From Ceratothoa steindachneri (Eukaryota > Arthropoda > Malacostraca > Isopoda > Cymothoidae): a stretch of DNA of 64,000 bases. Positions 60,460 through 64,000 of this stretch are shown one piece after another; the first letter of the stretch is position 1; each line of letters begins with the position of its first letter. The position numbers and the translations under genes are program-made. The notes beneath the pieces were generated by a model, which was given only the letters and a program-made list of their open reading frames with translations, searched no databases and was not told where the DNA came from. Where the stretch lies: assembly GCA_963969495.1 (NCBI GenBank), contig OZ018326.1, positions 3,739,444 to 3,803,443 of the forward strand, written 5' to 3'.

Positions 60460-61900
60460 TACGTCAGAAACATATACCCTTTTCTATGTAAATAAACTTT
60501 GCAATTAGTTTGGAACCGAGACAGATGTGCCCTATCCTTAAAGTTTAGTGTTTATATTCACAATTGTTGTAAATTAGTTTTTTGTTTTGAGGGGGATAAT
60601 GATCGATCTATGTACATTTTTATATTCTCTCTTGGTATTTATTTTGTTGTTTTTTTTGTGATTTTGTATAATGTATTTCTTTGCTATTTTGGGAGAGCTG
60701 TGATGCGAATTTACTTATTTTATATTACTTTTTAATTTGGACAATGCGTTCTTTTATTTCGTGATGCAAAGGCATTGCACCTCTTTTCCATTTCTCGTGA
60801 TGTGCCTTTTTCCGGAAGTCCCATCTTAAAGGGGGAGGAGATAACGAAACGAGACGAGTCAAACTTGAGCCCGGAACCCAAATCATCGAGAAGGCGCTAA
60901 GCCCTTACCAGCAACGCCTTCAATCGGAGTGGGACCCTCTTTCGACGGCAAACAACATCGCTTCTGGCGAAGGCGTATATATTTCCTAGCCAGGAAACGA
61001 GCAAATTAGTACTCAACCAGGAGGCTGGCACTGCTCACACAGTATCCAAGTGGTAATCAGGAGGATTTATTGGAACCAGCTAAATGACACAAAGCGCCAC
61101 TTCACAAACGCGTGTCTGGTAGCCTAAAGATTCCCAGGCCAGAAACTAGTTGTTCATAACTACGGCAGTGAAGGACCTAAGGACTCTTTCTAGGATAACG
61201 CACTTCACTCCGTGCCCTGCAACGATACTCTCTCGAACAACTACTCCGGTTCCCCTTCCTTTCCTTCTTGGAAAATCGTAAGCGTATTACATTTTTTTTA
61301 TCACTGTTGTAAAGACGTGACGCTTTTCGACTACGTTCATTTACCGCATCATGTCCTCCCGTTTGCTTTCGAGTAAATATTGTGGTACTCATAGCTCATG
61401 CCGAAGCATTCATTGTAAATTAATTTCCTTTTGTTAAACGACTAGTTTTCCCATAGTGTTTAAATTATTGCTTAATTCTGTTATTTGTTTGTATAATAGT
61501 AAAGATTATGTTTGTTTCTCTTGTTTAAATCCAAGAGACACAGTAAAAGCCATTGATCTATTTTCTAAGTTGGCCGATGGTAGAAAACGCCCTCGAATAT
61601 CCCCAGTACTTAAAAGGGCCTTACTCTGCGTCTACCTAGTGCAAGCGAAGGTCAGTGGAGCCTACCTGACCTACGCTAAAATAACATCAGTTCAATGGCT
61701 TCCATGAAATTCAATGCAATATGCAAGTGTCTCTCGCAAGTTTTCCATTGGCCTGCAGATTATTCCACGTGGAATCACAGCCGGTTCTGCGTTATTGCTG
61801 TCTTGAGGATTGACAATTTCCTGCCCAGTGTCGGTACCTTCGTAATTTCAGGTGCCTTCAAAGGGAAAAAATCACAATGGAACAGATGGCGAACAAGTGG
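60460..61900. other. Possible 3' LTR and flanking DNA
   Basis: After the purine-rich tract at 60829-60843, the sequence is richer in G+C for several hundred bases and includes GTATATATT at 60975-60983, which could be an LTR promoter TATA box. The 5' LTR is absent, so LTR limits cannot be fixed. The open frame at 61456-61707 resembles no known protein. Confidence 0.4.
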
Positions 61901-62039
61901 ACCACCATAATCTCACCCAGTAACGAAAGAAGATTACCTTGAAAAAATTATTTCAGAATTCTGAGTGAACATCGAGACGTATGCGATGTGGCAACCAATT
62001 GTTTGAACTATACATCTTTTGAATCATAATTGTTAAGTA

Positions 62040-62330
62040 ACTCTTTGACTTGTAGAAAAGAAATTTCTCGGTCAGTTCACAATAAAAATCTGTCTTTACT
62101 GTCTACTTAACACCGTCCTGTGAAAAAACAAGGATAACACACATCGAAATCACCGACGTCACACCAGACAGTGAGTTTAAGATTGTGTATTGATTCCCGG
62201 TAGAGTTCCTGATGAATAGCGTTAGACCAGTACCTAAAGTTCTGTTTATTGACCATTTGCAATAGATTAACATGAGATTCATCACTGCAGATCAAAGTTG
62301 CTTTTGGGGTAAAGGTTTAAGAATGTCCTT
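62040..62330 (-). pseudogene. IS630/Tc3-type transposase fragment
   Basis: A minus-strand frame (62295-62107) contains ICSDESHVNLLQMVNKQNFR then YWSNAIHQELYRESIHNLKL and TVWCDVGDFDV. This matches the first catalytic block of IS630-type transposases (pattern 'SDE.HF...G.VN.QN.R.W...NP.E......H..K.TVWC'), including the catalytic D of SDE. Flanking blocks are not recognisable, and no inverted repeats were found. Confidence 0.72.
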
Positions 62331-62339
62331 ACACAAAGT

Positions 62340-63250
62340 GGTGCGGATTTCATAACCTCTGTCACTCAACTCCAGCACGACCAGAATTTTGTAGGGATGC
62401 TTTGGTATGCCCTGTATGAAATTCTGCTAATACTTCGATCATACACTTCTAAAGCAAACGCGTGTTTCCGTTTAGAAGGCCTAGAAGAATTTCTGTATTG
62501 AAGCACTCACAGGGGCCACATTTTCATGCCTTGTTGAAGAGAAACAACGAATTATCTTTCCATCCAGAACGGGATCATATTGCAAAGGCTGTCGTTATGA
62601 CGGATTCACCATTCATGACAGTAAATATAATTTCAAAAACACAAGGCTCTTTACTCAAAGTCGGGTTAGTCCTAAACTACATGAGCGAATGGATCTAATG
62701 AATCCACGCACACGTCTCTATCTCCCCCAAATCGGGTAGCTCCTAATTTTGGTCTTTTTTAAATGGAAATCAGTTAAGTATAATTATTTATTGTACTTTC
62801 CGAATATATCTTTCGTCTTAAGTAAAACGATTGTCACTTGGAAATACTAAAGCTATAAAGCCCTTAATTTCTTAATCGAAAACATTCCTATTAACATTTC
62901 CCGGATAAAAATATGTATTTATATATCCTAATTGTATTTTTTTTAATTTGAACGTGAAATATACCAAATATTATGACAAAATAATATTATTAATAAATTC
63001 ACTCAATTATTGCGCTCAATTATGTTCTTCGGCACAGATTCAATTCCTTTTGAGATTCTGTACAGCAAATTTGTGATATCTTCACTGATATTCTTATATT
63101 TTTGTTCAATAATTATCCCTCCCTACTCAAAAATAGATGCTTTTGCTTATTAACCACCAGATTGATTATGACCCACAATTTCTCTACTCAGTTCAAATTT
63201 GTGAATTCAAGGGCTAAATTCACAATATTTCGTTGTAATTTTGAATTAAG
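62340..63250. other. Spacer, nothing certain
   Basis: The 62340-62700 part may contain further degraded transposase sequence of the same element, but I cannot read it. The rest is AT-rich. Confidence 0.35.
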
Positions 63251-63289
63251 AACTTTGTTATTTTTTTGCTGTAAAATAGTTTAAGCCCC

Positions 63290-63590
63290 TAATTGTTGGC
63301 GAACCCTCGGGTAAAGTTGCTGATGAAGCACATTTCGGCAGTATTTTTAGCTCATGACTTTTCTTGGACAAAATCTTTAGTGCTCCATTTATCTTAAATG
63401 AGGAGCAGCCGCGGAAATGGATAGTGAAGGGATGTCTCACTGTTGGCAGGCCCCCGAAATAGTGAAATCGCTTCTCTTTTCTACTCCTCACGATGGATCT
63501 TCCAGCACCGCCAGACAAATAAAAAGGAGTTTTATCACAGAATATCACTTTACCCCAGTCTTTCACACTCCATTTTTATATCTTCTAAAA
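63290..63590 (-). pseudogene. Tc1-type transposase fragment
   Basis: A minus-strand frame (63566-63258) contains MKDWGKVIFCDKTPFYLSGG (family 'W.KVIFSDE..F'; the catalytic D is kept but the following E is K), GRSIVRSRKEKRFHYFGGL, TVRHPFTIHFRGCSSFKING (family 'TVKHGGGSIMVWGCFS..G') and ALKILSK. This is the first half of the catalytic domain of a Tc1-like transposase. The upstream region to about 63840 may hold the degraded DNA-binding part. Confidence 0.75.
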
Positions 63591-64000
63591 TAGTGGACTA
63601 TATTTTAAAGGTTCTGTTTGATTAGATGAGGCTTCTTCGCAGCCCTTCACAACTTGTGACTTGGCTCGAAAAGTTTATGCCTCACTTTGCGCTGTTTTTT
63701 TTCGAATCGTCCACAAGCTTGGCATTCGAGGTGACTAATTTATATAGCTGCTACTTTGTGGCTCTAGAATACTTGTTTAAAGTGGCAACGAGTCTTTTTA
63801 ATATCATTAATGATCCTTTAGTTTCTGCTCTTTAAAGAAATAGCCCTATCCTTTATTTCCGTGCATTTATGGCTACTTTGTGAATAGAAACATATGTTGC
63901 ACGCTTTCCTAATAAAAGAACCATTTCTGAAACCATTTAGTTTTGCCAAAATATTAAAAAAGAGTTAAACATAATTACACAAATTCATTCATTTGACCAA

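Noticed and set aside
61456..61707. Frame with DTVKAIDLFSKLADGRKRPR as a possible host exon
   Set aside because: No family recognised, no clear acceptor/donor pair, and it lies next to a retrotransposon end.
1..64000. CRISPR arrays, bacterial operons, riboswitches, rRNA and tRNA genes
   Set aside because: None found; the splice sites, intron sizes and element types are those of a eukaryotic nuclear genome.

Overview
The window looks like an intron-rich, AT-rich (roughly two-thirds A+T by eye) arthropod nuclear genome crowded with decayed transposable elements. The arthropod reading rests mainly on one immunoglobulin domain resembling the sidestep family of axon-guidance and adhesion receptors. 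It is split over two + strand exons (10905-11035 and 17621-17780), each with good splice sites, separated by a 6.6 kb intron. I cannot name the species; spider-like chelicerates and copepods would both fit. No bacterial-type genes, operons, CRISPR arrays, rRNA or convincing tRNA genes were seen.

Layout. 1-9.5 kb: a Tc1/mariner (IS630-type) transposase fragment, AT-rich DNA, a broken copy of a multicopy arthropod protein family of unknown function (3854-5451, minus), a short deleted IS630-type element (6535-6978), an internally deleted mariner (7160-8091) and a full-length but inactive mariner (8131-9477). 10.9-17.8 kb: the two receptor exons and their intron, which carries two local duplications. 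20.4-25.4 kb: two CR1/L2-like LINEs on the minus strand; the second has an esterase-type ORF1, a large internal deletion and a 0.5 kb insertion flanked by 39-40 bp direct repeats. 27.6-31 kb: a mariner fragment, a diverged 0.2 kb tandem repeat and a third LINE.

37.4-51.7 kb is a nested block. Penelope-like element (PLE) sequence appears in four pieces. Between them lie (a) a Tc1/mariner element with C-rich terminal inverted repeats and TA target duplications, itself split by a Jockey/CR1-type LINE; (b) about 4.2 kb dominated by an endonuclease/RT/zinc-finger LINE; and (c) a piggyBac-type transposon starting TTAA-CCC. 52.1-53.5 kb holds a second PLE lineage on the minus strand. 55.6-56.5 kb holds a sister of the 7.2 kb mariner with the same internal deletion junction. 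58.7-60.9 kb holds a Ty3/gypsy-class retrotransposon whose integrase lies upstream of its reverse transcriptase/RNase H, the Gmr1-like gene order. 61.9-63.8 kb holds two more Tc1/IS630-type transposase remnants.

No transposon here appears able to encode an intact enzyme. The only sequence that looks like a functioning host gene is the exon pair. Its other exons were not found and probably lie outside the window or in stretches I could not recognise.
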